From Phyllobacterium myrsinacearum (lineage in GTDB: Bacteria; Pseudomonadota; Alphaproteobacteria; Rhizobiales; Rhizobiaceae), in contig NZ_PVBT01000007.1 of assembly GCF_002980555.1 (NCBI RefSeq), positions 1 to 64,000 of the forward strand: DNA of 64,000 nt, in the 5' to 3' direction. A model generated the notes under the pieces. That model saw nothing but the letters and a program-made list of their open reading frames with translations, did no database searches and was not told where the DNA came from. Each line of letters starts with the position of its first letter. Position 1 is the stretch's first letter. Shown here piece after piece: positions 26,570 to 35,301 of the stretch. Position numbers and translations under genes: made by a program.

Positions 26570-27379
26570 TTAGCCGAAGGCGGTTTCGGCGACAACGTCC
26601 AACATGTTGTCCATCAATAAACCGCTGGCAGCGACAAGCGCACCATGGCGATAGTCACCCGTCTCGTTGTTGCGCAAACCATAGGTCAGCGGCTTGCCGT
26701 TCGCCGTCAGCACGTGACCGCCCGCCTCCGCAAGAATGAGATCGGCGGCCGCCAGATCCCAGTCATGGGAATTCGGCCGGACAAAGGTCCCGGCAATGTC
26801 ACCCCGGGCCACCATGGCGATGCGATAGGCCAGCGAGGCGATGTAGGGCGCAGCGATCATGGATTGCTGGAAATGGTCAGGCAGCTTCTTGAGGAAAGGC
26901 CCCGGCCCCGCCACCTTGAACGGAACGCCGCTGGTGCTGACATGAATGGCCGCGCCGTTCTGTTCAGCCCCTTGCCCTGGGAGCGCTGTGATCGTCTGGC
27001 CGCGCGCCGGACATTCCAGCACGCCCGCCACCGGGCGGCCATCCTCGATAACCGCCACACTGACACACCAGACATCCGTTCCTTCGATGAAGGCGCGCGT
27101 GCCGTCGATGGGATCGACGACGAAAAAGCGCCGGCGCGGTGTTGCCGCGCGGTCATCGAGGGTTTCCTCGGAAATCCAGCCATAATCAGGCCGGGCGGTC
27201 AGAAGCATGTCCTTCAGGTATTTGTCCGCGGCAAGGTCGGCCTCGGTCACCGGTGAATTGCCGGTCTTCATCCAGACCTGCGGGTCCTGGCGGAAATAGG
27301 ACAGGGCAATACGCCCGGCACCTTCCGCCGCTTCTCGGATCAGGGCAAGATCATCGCGATTTTTTTCACTTGCCGGCAA
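26570..27379 (-). CDS. cysQ: CysQ-like 3'(2'),5'-bisphosphate nucleotidase / inositol monophosphatase family
   Basis: 269 residues. Metal-dependent phosphatase of the inositol monophosphatase superfamily: Glu in ISEETLDD, metal motif DPIDGTRAFIEG near 92, and WDLAAADLILAEAGG toward the C-terminus. CysQ recycles 3'-phosphoadenosine 5'-phosphate; other substrates of the family are possible. The only usable start is a TTG at 27379, inside the last codons of pmbA (14-base overlap), since the next in-frame methionine is at residue 37 and would delete the fold start. Confidence 0.85.
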   Translation of the reverse strand: MPASEKNRDDLALIREAAEGAGRIALSYFRQDPQVWMKTGNSPVTEADLAADKYLKDMLLTARPDYGWISEETLDDRAATPRRRFFVVDPIDGTRAFIEGTDVWCVSVAVIEDGRPVAGVLECPARGQTITALPGQGAEQNGAAIHVSTSGVPFKVAGPGPFLKKLPDHFQQSMIAAPYIASLAYRIAMVARGDIAGTFVRPNSHDWDLAAADLILAEAGGHVLTANGKPLTYGLRNNETGDYRHGALVAASGLLMDNMLDVVAETAFG

Positions 27380-28709
27380 GAGTCATGCCTTCAATCAGGA
27401 GTGTCGGACTGGCAACGCCAAAATTACGGTCAATATCGTTCGCCGCGACCATGTTCAGGAACATATCCTTCAGATTGGACGCAAGCGTGACTTCACTGAC
27501 GGGATAGGCCAGCTCGCCATTTTCAATCCAGTAACCGGAGGCGCCGCGGCTGTACTGTCCCGTGATCATATCGACGCCCTGGCCAAAAAGCTCCGTGACA
27601 TAGAAGCCGTTGCCGACGGCGCGGATCAGGGCTTCGGGCGTTTCATCCCCCGGCTCGATGGCAAAATTGCTGGACGATGGAACAACCGTCGACCCCGAAC
27701 GCACGCCCCGGCCATTGGTGCTCAGCCCCAATTCCTTGGCTGTGGACGTGGACAGGAACCAGTGCTTCAAAACACCGTTCTCGACCATGGTCAGTGCCTG
27801 GCCTTCAATTCCTTCGCCGTCGAAGGGCCGCGAGGACGAGCCGCGGATGCGCAGCGGATCATCCATGACGTTGATGCTGTCCGCGAGAATCTTCTGGCCC
27901 ATACGGTCTTTCAGAAAACTGGTCTTGCGCGCAACCGACGCGCCATTGATGGCGCTGGAAAGATGGGACGCGATGCCGCGGGCCACGCGCGGATCGTAAA
28001 CCACATTGACCACGCCGGTCTTGGCCTGCCGGGCACCCAGGCGCTTGACCGCGCGCGCGGCGGCGGAACGGCCGATGGCCGCCGGGTCCTCGAGTGCATC
28101 GAAATGCTGGCGCGAGGAAAAATCGTAGTCGCGTTCCATTGCGGTACCGGTGCCCGCGATGGCGCTGACCGACCGGGAAAAGCGCGAGCCCATGTAATGG
28201 CCAACGAAGCCGCCCGATGTGACCAGCACCATGCCGCCAAGCCCGGCGGAAGCCGATGCGCCGCCGGAATTGGTGATGCCTTCCACGCCAAGAGCCGCCG
28301 CTTCCGCAGCCAGTGCATCCTCGGTCAGCCGCGCGGCGGCGACAACCGTCGGATCAAAAAGGTCGAGGTCACGGATATCGCGCACCAGATTGGCCGGATC
28401 GGCCAGGCCTTCAAAGGCATCATCCGGCGAAACCCTGGCCATGGCCACGGCACGCTCGGCCAGAATTTTCGGATCGGAACCGGCGGTCGCCGATATGCTT
28501 GCCACTTTCCTGCCAACAAAGACGCGCAGGGAGAAATCGTCACTTTCCGAAGATTCGGTCGCCTCGACCTTGCCAAGCCTGACGCTGACACCCGTGGACC
28601 GCGAACGCACGACAACCGCATCGGCGGCGTCGGCTCCGGCCCGGCGTGCGGCTTCGACAAGCGCAGCGGCATTGTCAACGAATTCGCGGGAATTGGCCGG
28701 TTCGATCAT
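27366..28709 (-). CDS. pmbA: TldD/PmbA family protein (modulator of DNA gyrase / metalloprotease subunit-like)
   Basis: 447 residues from ATG 28709, which has AGGG 6 bases upstream; ATG 28715 and a longer frame to 28835 are alternatives. TldD/PmbA fold: N-terminal SRSTGVSVRLGKVEATESSE, central ARAVKRLGARQAKTGVVNVVYDP, C-terminal FSR/GASGYWIENGELAYPV. The HExxxH site that makes TldD an active metallopeptidase is not visible, as expected for PmbA-type partners. First gene of the block that leads to lpxK. Confidence 0.88.
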   Translation of the reverse strand: MIEPANSREFVDNAAALVEAARRAGADAADAVVVRSRSTGVSVRLGKVEATESSESDDFSLRVFVGRKVASISATAGSDPKILAERAVAMARVSPDDAFEGLADPANLVRDIRDLDLFDPTVVAAARLTEDALAAEAAALGVEGITNSGGASASAGLGGMVLVTSGGFVGHYMGSRFSRSVSAIAGTGTAMERDYDFSSRQHFDALEDPAAIGRSAAARAVKRLGARQAKTGVVNVVYDPRVARGIASHLSSAINGASVARKTSFLKDRMGQKILADSINVMDDPLRIRGSSSRPFDGEGIEGQALTMVENGVLKHWFLSTSTAKELGLSTNGRGVRSGSTVVPSSSNFAIEPGDETPEALIRAVGNGFYVTELFGQGVDMITGQYSRGASGYWIENGELAYPVSEVTLASNLKDMFLNMVAANDIDRNFGVASPTLLIEGMTLAGK

Positions 28710-28852
28710 ATTCATCCCTAGAGTTGATTGCATGATAGGATGCAAGGACATATCTGACCAATGATCAGACAATGCACTGCCTCCTATATGGTGCAAATTG
28801 GGGTCTATCAAGGCAAACACTGGTAACATTCGCAACAGACTGGGTCAGGCTC

Positions 28853-30673
28853 ATGCTTTCACAAAGCGGCAATCTCTACTTTCAGGCCCTGGCCCTGCTG
28901 GCCGGGGCGATCATTGCCGCCCCGTTGTTCAAACGGCTCGGGCTTGGAACCGTGCTCGGTTATCTCGCCGCGGGCCTGCTGATCGGGCCGCTGGCCAACC
29001 TCATCACCGATGGCGAGCAGGTTCTGCATTTTTCCGAACTGGGTGTAGTTTTCCTGCTGTTCGTGATCGGCCTCGAATTGAAACCCACGCGCCTGTGGAA
29101 CATGCGCCATGCGATTTTCGGCCTCGGCGCGGCGCAGGTCATCGTCTCCGGCGCGGCATTGACCGGGCTTATCCTCGCCTTCCATCTCGTCAATTGGCAG
29201 GCGGCTCTGGTCATCGGCTTCGGCCTCGCGCTCTCGTCCACGGCATTCGCCATGCAGATATTGGAAGAGCGCGGCGAAACCAATATGCCGCACGGGCAGA
29301 CTTCCTTCGCCATCCTGTTGTTTCAGGATCTGGCGATCGTTCCCCTGCTGGCCATGATTCCCGTGCTTGCACCCGGTTCCGCCCAGCATCAGGCGGACCC
29401 GCTTGGTAAATTCCTCATCGCCATCGTCTGCATCGGCGCCATCGTTGCGGTGGGCCGCTATCTCCTCAATCCGCTGTTCCGGTTCATCGCCAATACCGGC
29501 GCGCGCGAGGTGATGATTGCCGCCGCCCTGTTCGTCGTGCTCGGCGCCGCGCTTTTGATGCAGTTTGCCGGGCTGTCCATGGCCATGGGCGCGTTCATTG
29601 CCGGCGTCCTTCTGGCCGAATCGTCCTACCGGCACGAGCTGGAAGCGGACATTGAACCGTTCCGCGGTATTTTCCTCGGCCTGTTCTTCATGGCCGTCGG
29701 ACTGTCGATTGACCTCAAGGTCATCCTTGCCGACTGGGAGGCGATTCTTCTCGCCGTTCCCGTGTTCATGGCGGTGAAGGCGCTTGTCGTCTACATCCTG
29801 GCGCGGCTGTTCCGGTGCAATCACAATGATGCGGTCCGCATCGCTTTCTTTCTGCCCCAGGGCGGTGAGTTCGGCTTCGTCCTGTTCACCACGGCGGCCG
29901 CTGCCGGATTGCTCAGCACCTCGACGGCATCGGAGATGATCGCGGTGGTCACACTGTCCATGGCCGTCATGCCGCTATCGGTCGCTCTCGGCAACCGCTT
30001 CCTTGTTGCCGCCCATGCGGAAGAACAGATCGACGAGGATTTCGACGGAGCCGCCGGTGCCGACGTGCTGATGATCGGCTTTTCCCGCTACGGACAGATC
30101 GCCGCGCAGATCCTTTTGGCGGGCGGCACCAGCGTCACGCTGATCGACGCTTCGGCCGACCGCATCCGCGCTGCCTCGAAATTCGGCTTCCGCATCTATT
30201 TCGGTGACGGCACGCGCAAGGAAGTGCTGGAGGCCGCCGGTATCCGCCAGGCGAAAATCGTTGCCATCTGTACGCACAAGAAAGAGACCACCGACCGGAT
30301 CGTCGAGCTTATCCAGTCGGAATATCCCGATATCAAGCTGTTCGTGCGTTCCTATGACCGGGGGCACACGCTGAAACTGCGCGCCCGCGGCGTACAGTAC
30401 GAATTGCGCGAGACCTTTGAATCAGGCTTGCTGTTCGGCCGCCGCACGCTTGAAGAGCTCGGAACCAGCGAAGATGTGGCCTACGAGATCATGGAAGACA
30501 TCCGCCGCCGTGACGAGGACCGGCTGCACATCCAGGCGTCCGAAGGGTTGATGGCAGGCAATGACCTGCTGCTGACCCGCCCGGTGACGCCGGAGCCGCT
30601 GATCAAGCCAACGCGCGAATCCAAGCGCATCGATACGGAAGAAATGCTTCCCGATCCCGAACCGGCGGAGTGA
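28853..30673 (+). CDS. CPA2-family monovalent cation:proton antiporter (KefB/KefC-like)
   Basis: 606 residues from ATG 28853. About twelve membrane segments (residues 1-385), with ELGVVFLLFVIGLELKP and a QDLAIVPLLAMIP segment typical of KefB/C, followed by a TrkA-N nucleotide-binding domain (ADVLMIGFSRYGQIAAQIL near 400) in which the Rossmann loop reads GFSRYGQ. An acidic C-terminal tail completes it. Likely potassium efflux, gated by a cytoplasmic nucleotide or glutathione adduct. No KefF/KefG quinone reductase partner lies next to it; a 57-residue membrane protein follows. Confidence 0.9.
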   Translation: MLSQSGNLYFQALALLAGAIIAAPLFKRLGLGTVLGYLAAGLLIGPLANLITDGEQVLHFSELGVVFLLFVIGLELKPTRLWNMRHAIFGLGAAQVIVSGAALTGLILAFHLVNWQAALVIGFGLALSSTAFAMQILEERGETNMPHGQTSFAILLFQDLAIVPLLAMIPVLAPGSAQHQADPLGKFLIAIVCIGAIVAVGRYLLNPLFRFIANTGAREVMIAAALFVVLGAALLMQFAGLSMAMGAFIAGVLLAESSYRHELEADIEPFRGIFLGLFFMAVGLSIDLKVILADWEAILLAVPVFMAVKALVVYILARLFRCNHNDAVRIAFFLPQGGEFGFVLFTTAAAAGLLSTSTASEMIAVVTLSMAVMPLSVALGNRFLVAAHAEEQIDEDFDGAAGADVLMIGFSRYGQIAAQILLAGGTSVTLIDASADRIRAASKFGFRIYFGDGTRKEVLEAAGIRQAKIVAICTHKKETTDRIVELIQSEYPDIKLFVRSYDRGHTLKLRARGVQYELRETFESGLLFGRRTLEELGTSEDVAYEIMEDIRRRDEDRLHIQASEGLMAGNDLLLTRPVTPEPLIKPTRESKRIDTEEMLPDPEPAE

Positions 30674-30754
30674 GATCGGTAAGACTACGGATTCTGATGA
30701 CGCGCTGATCCTGCTAGAAAGCAACGAACGCACAGTCAGCAAGGCTCATTTATC

Positions 30755-30928
30755 ATGGTCACATTCGCAATCGCAGTCGCCCCTACACCGGACCCCGCCC
30801 TGCATCGCGGGTTGTTTCGAACCGAAAAGCGCAACCGTCTCGCCATGGCGCTGCTGTGGTATGGCATGGCGGCGTTCGGGATGATCTTCTGGTGGGCCGT
30901 CTATCTTGAGGTCATGTCGTTTCTGTAA
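30755..30928 (+). CDS. Small (57 aa) single-pass membrane protein, unrecognized
   Basis: An open frame from ATG 30755 to TAA 30928 with a polar N-terminus (PTPDPALHRGLFRTEKRNR) and one clear membrane helix, MALLWYGMAAFGMIFWWAVY, near the C-terminus. Its amphipathic composition, placed 81 bases after the antiporter gene on the same strand, looks protein-like rather than random. The opposite-strand frame over the same bases is His/Asp-rich and not credible. No family recognized; a small antiporter-associated subunit is a guess. Confidence 0.6.
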   Translation: MVTFAIAVAPTPDPALHRGLFRTEKRNRLAMALLWYGMAAFGMIFWWAVYLEVMSFL

Positions 30929-30972
30929 ATGGACGTGGCCGACGAAACCGGCCATCTCCGGAACATAGGCTG

Positions 30973-31875
30973 CTATTCCTGTTCGGCATGTTCCGTATAG
31001 GCAATGGCGGCATCAACGGCGCGCTTCAATTCGTCCTTGATGCCGATTGACTCGCGCAGCACCTGTTCAACCCGCAGAAAATCCAGCACGCCAAAGCGGG
31101 CAACGCTGGGACGCAGGAAGATCGCCGGCGGATCGGTCCGCAACCGCGTCGCGATGATCGACTGCATCATCAGCTGGCTGGCACCGAACATCGCATCAAT
31201 CGACGACGGAAACTTGCGGCCATCGCCCTCCGGGCCGCCGACAACATCGATGCCGATCACGAACTGGGCCTTGTCCTTCAAATGATCGAAGGGCACGGGA
31301 TTGTAGATCCCGCCGTCGATCAGCACACGGTCGTCGCGGCGCACCGGCCGGAACAGCGCCGGGATGGCAGCGGAAGCCGCTATGGCGTTGAAAAGATCAC
31401 CCTCGTGGATGGGAATTTCCCGCTGGCCGTAAAAATCCGTTGCGGTGACGCTGAGCGGGATGGGCAGTTCCTCGAACGTATCGGGTATCTGTTCGGGCAG
31501 GAAGGTCTTGAGCAGCTTTTCAATATTGAACTGGCTGAAGCGGATGCCACCGCCGAACATTTCGCCGAAGGTTGCCGGGCGCAGGCGCCAGAGCCGCGCG
31601 GCGATTTCGGCGCGCCGCGACAATGTTGCCACCGCATAGTCGCGAATATCCCGGCCGGACATGCCGGCCGCCATGCCCGCACCCATGATGGCACCGATGG
31701 AGGAACCGGAAATGGCCACCGGCCTGATGCCAAGCTCATCCAGCGCCTCGATGACATTGATATGCGCAAGCCCCCTCGCCCCGCCGCCGCCAAAGGCAAT
31801 GGCAAAGCTTGGTGAACTGCTGACAACGCTGGTTCCCGCAGAACCGGAAACACTTTCGAGATCGCGTGCGCTCAT
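30973..31875 (-). CDS. Patatin-like phospholipase (RssA-like)
   Basis: 300 residues. Patatin fold with oxyanion loop GGGGARG near 30, nucleophile elbow GSSIG with Ser near 59 and catalytic Asp in DGGIYNP near 188. Compact bacterial form without an autotransporter or signal peptide, so cytoplasmic or membrane-associated. Ribosome site GGGGA upstream of ATG 31875. It follows the M16 peptidase pair by 17 bases and is likely in the same operon. Natural lipid substrate unknown. Confidence 0.9.
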   Translation of the reverse strand: MSARDLESVSGSAGTSVVSSSPSFAIAFGGGGARGLAHINVIEALDELGIRPVAISGSSIGAIMGAGMAAGMSGRDIRDYAVATLSRRAEIAARLWRLRPATFGEMFGGGIRFSQFNIEKLLKTFLPEQIPDTFEELPIPLSVTATDFYGQREIPIHEGDLFNAIAASAAIPALFRPVRRDDRVLIDGGIYNPVPFDHLKDKAQFVIGIDVVGGPEGDGRKFPSSIDAMFGASQLMMQSIIATRLRTDPPAIFLRPSVARFGVLDFLRVEQVLRESIGIKDELKRAVDAAIAYTEHAEQE

Positions 31876-31892
31876 GACAAATCCCCGGTTGA

Positions 31893-33212
31893 TCAGGATT
31901 GGGGCGGCCCGATGATCAGAATGGCCGGATCGGTTTCAAGCAGTTTCCGCGCCGCGGCCTTCACCTGATCCAATGTCACAGCATTGATCAGATCCGCGCG
32001 CTTGTCGATATAGTCGCGGCCCAGATGCTCATCCTGCAGGCCGAGCAACGTGCTGGCGACCGCCGACGACGAATCCAGATTGTTGATGGCATAGGAGCCG
32101 ACAAGATATTTCTTGGCCTCGGCCAGCTCCTGCCCGGTCGGGCCATCCTTGGCCATGCGGGCAACCTCGTCCTTGAGGATCTGCAGCGTCTCCCCGGCTC
32201 TGTCGGAGCGGGTGGCCGTGGAGATGGTCAGGGCGGCCATGTGGTCCCTGCTGATGAGGGCTGAACCGGCGGAATAGGCCAGGCCGCGCTTCTCGCGCAC
32301 TTCGCTGTAAATTCTTGAGGAGAAAGTGCCGCCGCCCAGAATGTGGTTCATGATGTAGGCGGGGAAGAAATCCGCATCCTGACGCCGTACGCCCGGATAG
32401 ACCATGGAAATGGATGTCTGCGGCAGGGGATAATCGACACGGGTGGTCTTGCCCAATGCCAGCTTGGCATCGTCAATGGGATCAAGCTGGGCCTTTTCCG
32501 GCAGGTCGCCGAATACCTTGTCGAGCAGCGGTCCCAGCTGTTCGGCGCTGATCGCGCCGACAACGCCGACGATAAGCTTGTCGCGGGCAAAGACCCGCTT
32601 GTGATAGGCGGCGAGATCATCGCGGGTGATCGATGCCAGGCTGGCCTCGGTGCCCTGCGACTGGCGGCCATAGGGGTGATCGCCATACAGCGCTTCAGCA
32701 AACTTGCGGCCGGCAATGGTGTTCGGATCGCGCTCGGCAGCCTTGATGTTGGCGACCACCTGCTGGCGAATACGGTCAATCGGCGCCTGATCGAAGCGCG
32801 GCGTGTTGACCGCGAGGGCCAGCAGATCGACGGCTTCATCGCGCTTGTCGGACAGCATGCGCATGGCGCCGGAAATGCGGTCATCCCCGGCCGTAAAACC
32901 CATTTCGGCGCCGACATTGTCGAGCTTTTCCTGAAACGTATCGGAATCGAGACTGCCCGCACCTTCATCGAAAAGGCCGGTCATCAGATTGGCAAGGCCT
33001 TCCTTGCCCTTGGGGTCCTGCGCCGAACCGCCCTGGAAGGAAAATTGCAGCGCAATCAGCGGAACAAAATCATCCTGCACCAGCCAGGCGCGAATCCCCT
33101 TGGGCGACACGACTTCCTTGATCTCCACCGCGTAGACAGGTGCGGCGGCGAGAAAGACCAGCAGCAAGGCAGCGGCCATCCGGTTGAAAGCGGGCGTCAA
33201 CAGGCGGATCAT
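31893..33212 (-). CDS. M16-family peptidase-like subunit lacking the zinc motif
   Basis: 439 residues with a signal peptide ([13 protein letters not shown]). Two M16 domains, but the place of the HxxEH zinc motif reads [15 protein letters not shown], so no catalytic zinc site. Such proteins form heterodimers with an active M16 partner and contribute substrate contacts. The partner is the next gene upstream, whose stop overlaps this start by 4 bases. Probably periplasmic. Confidence 0.9.
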   Translation of the reverse strand: MIRLLTPAFNRMAAALLLVFLAAAPVYAVEIKEVVSPKGIRAWLVQDDFVPLIALQFSFQGGSAQDPKGKEGLANLMTGLFDEGAGSLDSDTFQEKLDNVGAEMGFTAGDDRISGAMRMLSDKRDEAVDLLALAVNTPRFDQAPIDRIRQQVVANIKAAERDPNTIAGRKFAEALYGDHPYGRQSQGTEASLASITRDDLAAYHKRVFARDKLIVGVVGAISAEQLGPLLDKVFGDLPEKAQLDPIDDAKLALGKTTRVDYPLPQTSISMVYPGVRRQDADFFPAYIMNHILGGGTFSSRIYSEVREKRGLAYSAGSALISRDHMAALTISTATRSDRAGETLQILKDEVARMAKDGPTGQELAEAKKYLVGSYAINNLDSSSAVASTLLGLQDEHLGRDYIDKRADLINAVTLDQVKAAARKLLETDPAILIIGPPQS

Positions 33213-34675
33213 TGGATGACTCCCTCGGTCTGTGGTTGCATCGGTGCGGTCTCACCCGTCGACGGTATCTTCTCGTCAGGCTTGCCGTTCTCCGGCATCA
33301 GGTAGCTGGTCACCGAGCGCGAATCGACGAGATAGCGCTTGGCCACATCCTGAATATCCTGAACCTTCACCGCCTGAATGCGATCCGGCCATTCCTGAAT
33401 ATCCTTGATCGTCTGACCGGTCGACAGCGTCGAGCCATAGATGCGGGCCATGCCCGCCTGGCTGTCCCGGGCAAAGATAACGCTTTTCAGAAAGCGGTTG
33501 CGGGCCTTTTCCAGTTCATCGGCTGTAATGCCGTCCTTGATGATGCGGGCAATCTGCGCGTCCATGCCGGCTTCCACCTGCTGCAGGGAGGCTGAACCGC
33601 GCGGGGCGCCGTAGACGGCAAATGTCCCGTCATCGAGCGCACCGCCCTGATAATAGACGCCAGCGCTGGCGGCCAATCCGTCCTGCACGACCAGCGCCTG
33701 ATAAACGCGGCTGCGCGTGGAGCCGCCGAGGATTTCGCTCAGGAGATCGAGCGCCTCGGCTTCACCGGGCTTGGCATTGTTATAGGAAGGCACCAGCCAT
33801 ATTTTCTGGAAGCTCGGCTGCGATACGCGCGGGTCGGCAAGCGACACGGTGCGCTTGGTGTTCTGTTCCGGTTCCTGCGGCCGCATGCGCTGGCCGGGTT
33901 CCGAACGGCGCGGCACCTTGCCATAGGTCTTTTCCGCCAGCGTCCTGACCTCGGCCGCATCGACATCGCCCGAGACAACGAGCGTCGCATTGTTCGGCGT
34001 GTAGAATTTTTCGTAGAAGGCGAGCGCATCCTTGAGGTTGAGCTGCTGCATCTCGTGCAACCAGCCGATCACCGGGAAACGGTAGGGATGGTTCTGATAG
34101 AGCGTCGCGTTGACCTCTTCGGACAGCAGGGCGGCGGGATTGGTATCGGTGCGCGAACGGCGCTCTTCAAGCACCACGTCGCGCTCGGTCTTCACCACAT
34201 CCTCGTTGAGGATGAGGTTTTCCATGCGATCCGCCTCATAGGTCATCACCATTTCAAGCGCCTGCGGCGACACCTGCTGGAAGAATGCGGTGTAATCATA
34301 GGAGGTGAACGCATTCTCGCGGCCGCCGATTTCAGCCACCTTGCGGGAGAACTCGCCTGCCGGATAGGTTTTGGTCGCCTTGAACATCAGGTGTTCGAAG
34401 AAATGCGCAATGCCTGACTTGCCCGGCTCTTCGTCGGCTGACCCCACATGATACCAGAGCATATGGGTAACGACGGGGGCGCGATGATCGGGAATCACCA
34501 CCACGTCCAAACCGTTCTCCAGGCGGAAGGACGAGACACCGGCGCTATCGGCTTTCTGGACCTCAGCAGTCAGTTGCGCCATCGTCTGGGCATGGGCGGG
34601 AAGGATGAAACCGGCAGTCGATAATGTTCCGGCCAAAACGAATGCCGCAATGGCGCGGCTTAATATTTGCGGCAT
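33209..34675 (-). CDS. M16-family zinc metallopeptidase (catalytic partner), exported
   Basis: 488 residues with a signal peptide ([22 protein letters not shown]). The inverted zinc motif HFFEH is present near residue 90, with the third ligand Glu about 75 residues later in the [12 protein letters not shown] region, as in pitrilysin-type enzymes. A second, divergent M16 domain follows. Acts in the periplasm together with the non-catalytic subunit encoded immediately downstream. Natural substrates unknown. Confidence 0.92.
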   Translation of the reverse strand: MPQILSRAIAAFVLAGTLSTAGFILPAHAQTMAQLTAEVQKADSAGVSSFRLENGLDVVVIPDHRAPVVTHMLWYHVGSADEEPGKSGIAHFFEHLMFKATKTYPAGEFSRKVAEIGGRENAFTSYDYTAFFQQVSPQALEMVMTYEADRMENLILNEDVVKTERDVVLEERRSRTDTNPAALLSEEVNATLYQNHPYRFPVIGWLHEMQQLNLKDALAFYEKFYTPNNATLVVSGDVDAAEVRTLAEKTYGKVPRRSEPGQRMRPQEPEQNTKRTVSLADPRVSQPSFQKIWLVPSYNNAKPGEAEALDLLSEILGGSTRSRVYQALVVQDGLAASAGVYYQGGALDDGTFAVYGAPRGSASLQQVEAGMDAQIARIIKDGITADELEKARNRFLKSVIFARDSQAGMARIYGSTLSTGQTIKDIQEWPDRIQAVKVQDIQDVAKRYLVDSRSVTSYLMPENGKPDEKIPSTGETAPMQPQTEGVIQ

Positions 34676-34732
34676 CAGTCTTCCTTCGCAATCCTGTTCG
34701 AAACCGGAGCAAGTCTGATCCGGTCGCCCGAT

Positions 34733-35290
34733 TTAGCCGCTCAACGTGACAAATCGTATGATTGTTCCGCCATAGTGACGTTCTTCGGCCACCGAGAACC
34801 GCGAATCGAGGTTGATTACGGCTTCGGCTTCTTCTTCAAGCACGAGAAGTGTGTCGGGATTGAGCCAACCGCCTTCAAGCGCCGATGTGAAGGCAAGTTC
34901 GCCAAGGCCCTTGCCATAGGGCGGGTCGGCGAAAACGAGGTCAAAGGGTTCTATTGTTCCGGCATCACCGAGTTTGGCGGCATCGCGGCGGAAAATCTTG
35001 GTATTGCCAAGCAAACCGAAGGCCTCGACATTGGTACGGATCAGGCCGCGCCCTTCCGTCGACTCCTCGATGAAGACACCATAGCGCGCGCCCCGGGACA
35101 TGGCTTCAAGCCCCAGAGCGCCGGTGCCGGCAAAAAGATCCAGCACGCGGGTCGCTTCAAACTTTTCCGGATAATTGTGCACCAGAATGTTGAAAAGGCT
35201 TTCCCGCGTCCGGTCCGTGGTTGGCCGGATGGCATTGGTACTCGGCGTCGCCAAGGCCCGCCCGCGAAATTTGCCGCCGACAATCCGCAT
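34733..35290 (-). CDS. rsmD: 16S rRNA (guanine(966)-N2)-methyltransferase RsmD
   Basis: 185 residues from ATG 35290 (MRIVGGKFRGRAL); a GTG three codons upstream at 35299 is an alternative. Class I methyltransferase: SAM-binding loop VLDLFAGTGALGLEAMSRG near 53 and the catalytic DPPYGKGLG near 125. Modifies G966 of 16S rRNA. It starts 11 bases after the stop of the pseudouridine synthase gene, so the two RNA-modification genes form one transcript. Confidence 0.94.
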   Translation of the reverse strand: MRIVGGKFRGRALATPSTNAIRPTTDRTRESLFNILVHNYPEKFEATRVLDLFAGTGALGLEAMSRGARYGVFIEESTEGRGLIRTNVEAFGLLGNTKIFRRDAAKLGDAGTIEPFDLVFADPPYGKGLGELAFTSALEGGWLNPDTLLVLEEEAEAVINLDSRFSVAEERHYGGTIIRFVTLSG

Positions 35291-35301
35291 GAAGTCCACG
35301 C

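Noticed and set aside
26545-26570. TTAAAATTTAA near the cysQ stop as a CtrA box
   Set aside because: Spacing is three bases, not seven, and it lies at a 3' end rather than before a promoter.
30746-30955. 69-codon minus-strand frame over the small membrane protein
   Set aside because: Composition is His, Asp and Gln-rich without hydrophobic segment; the plus-strand frame gives a real membrane helix.
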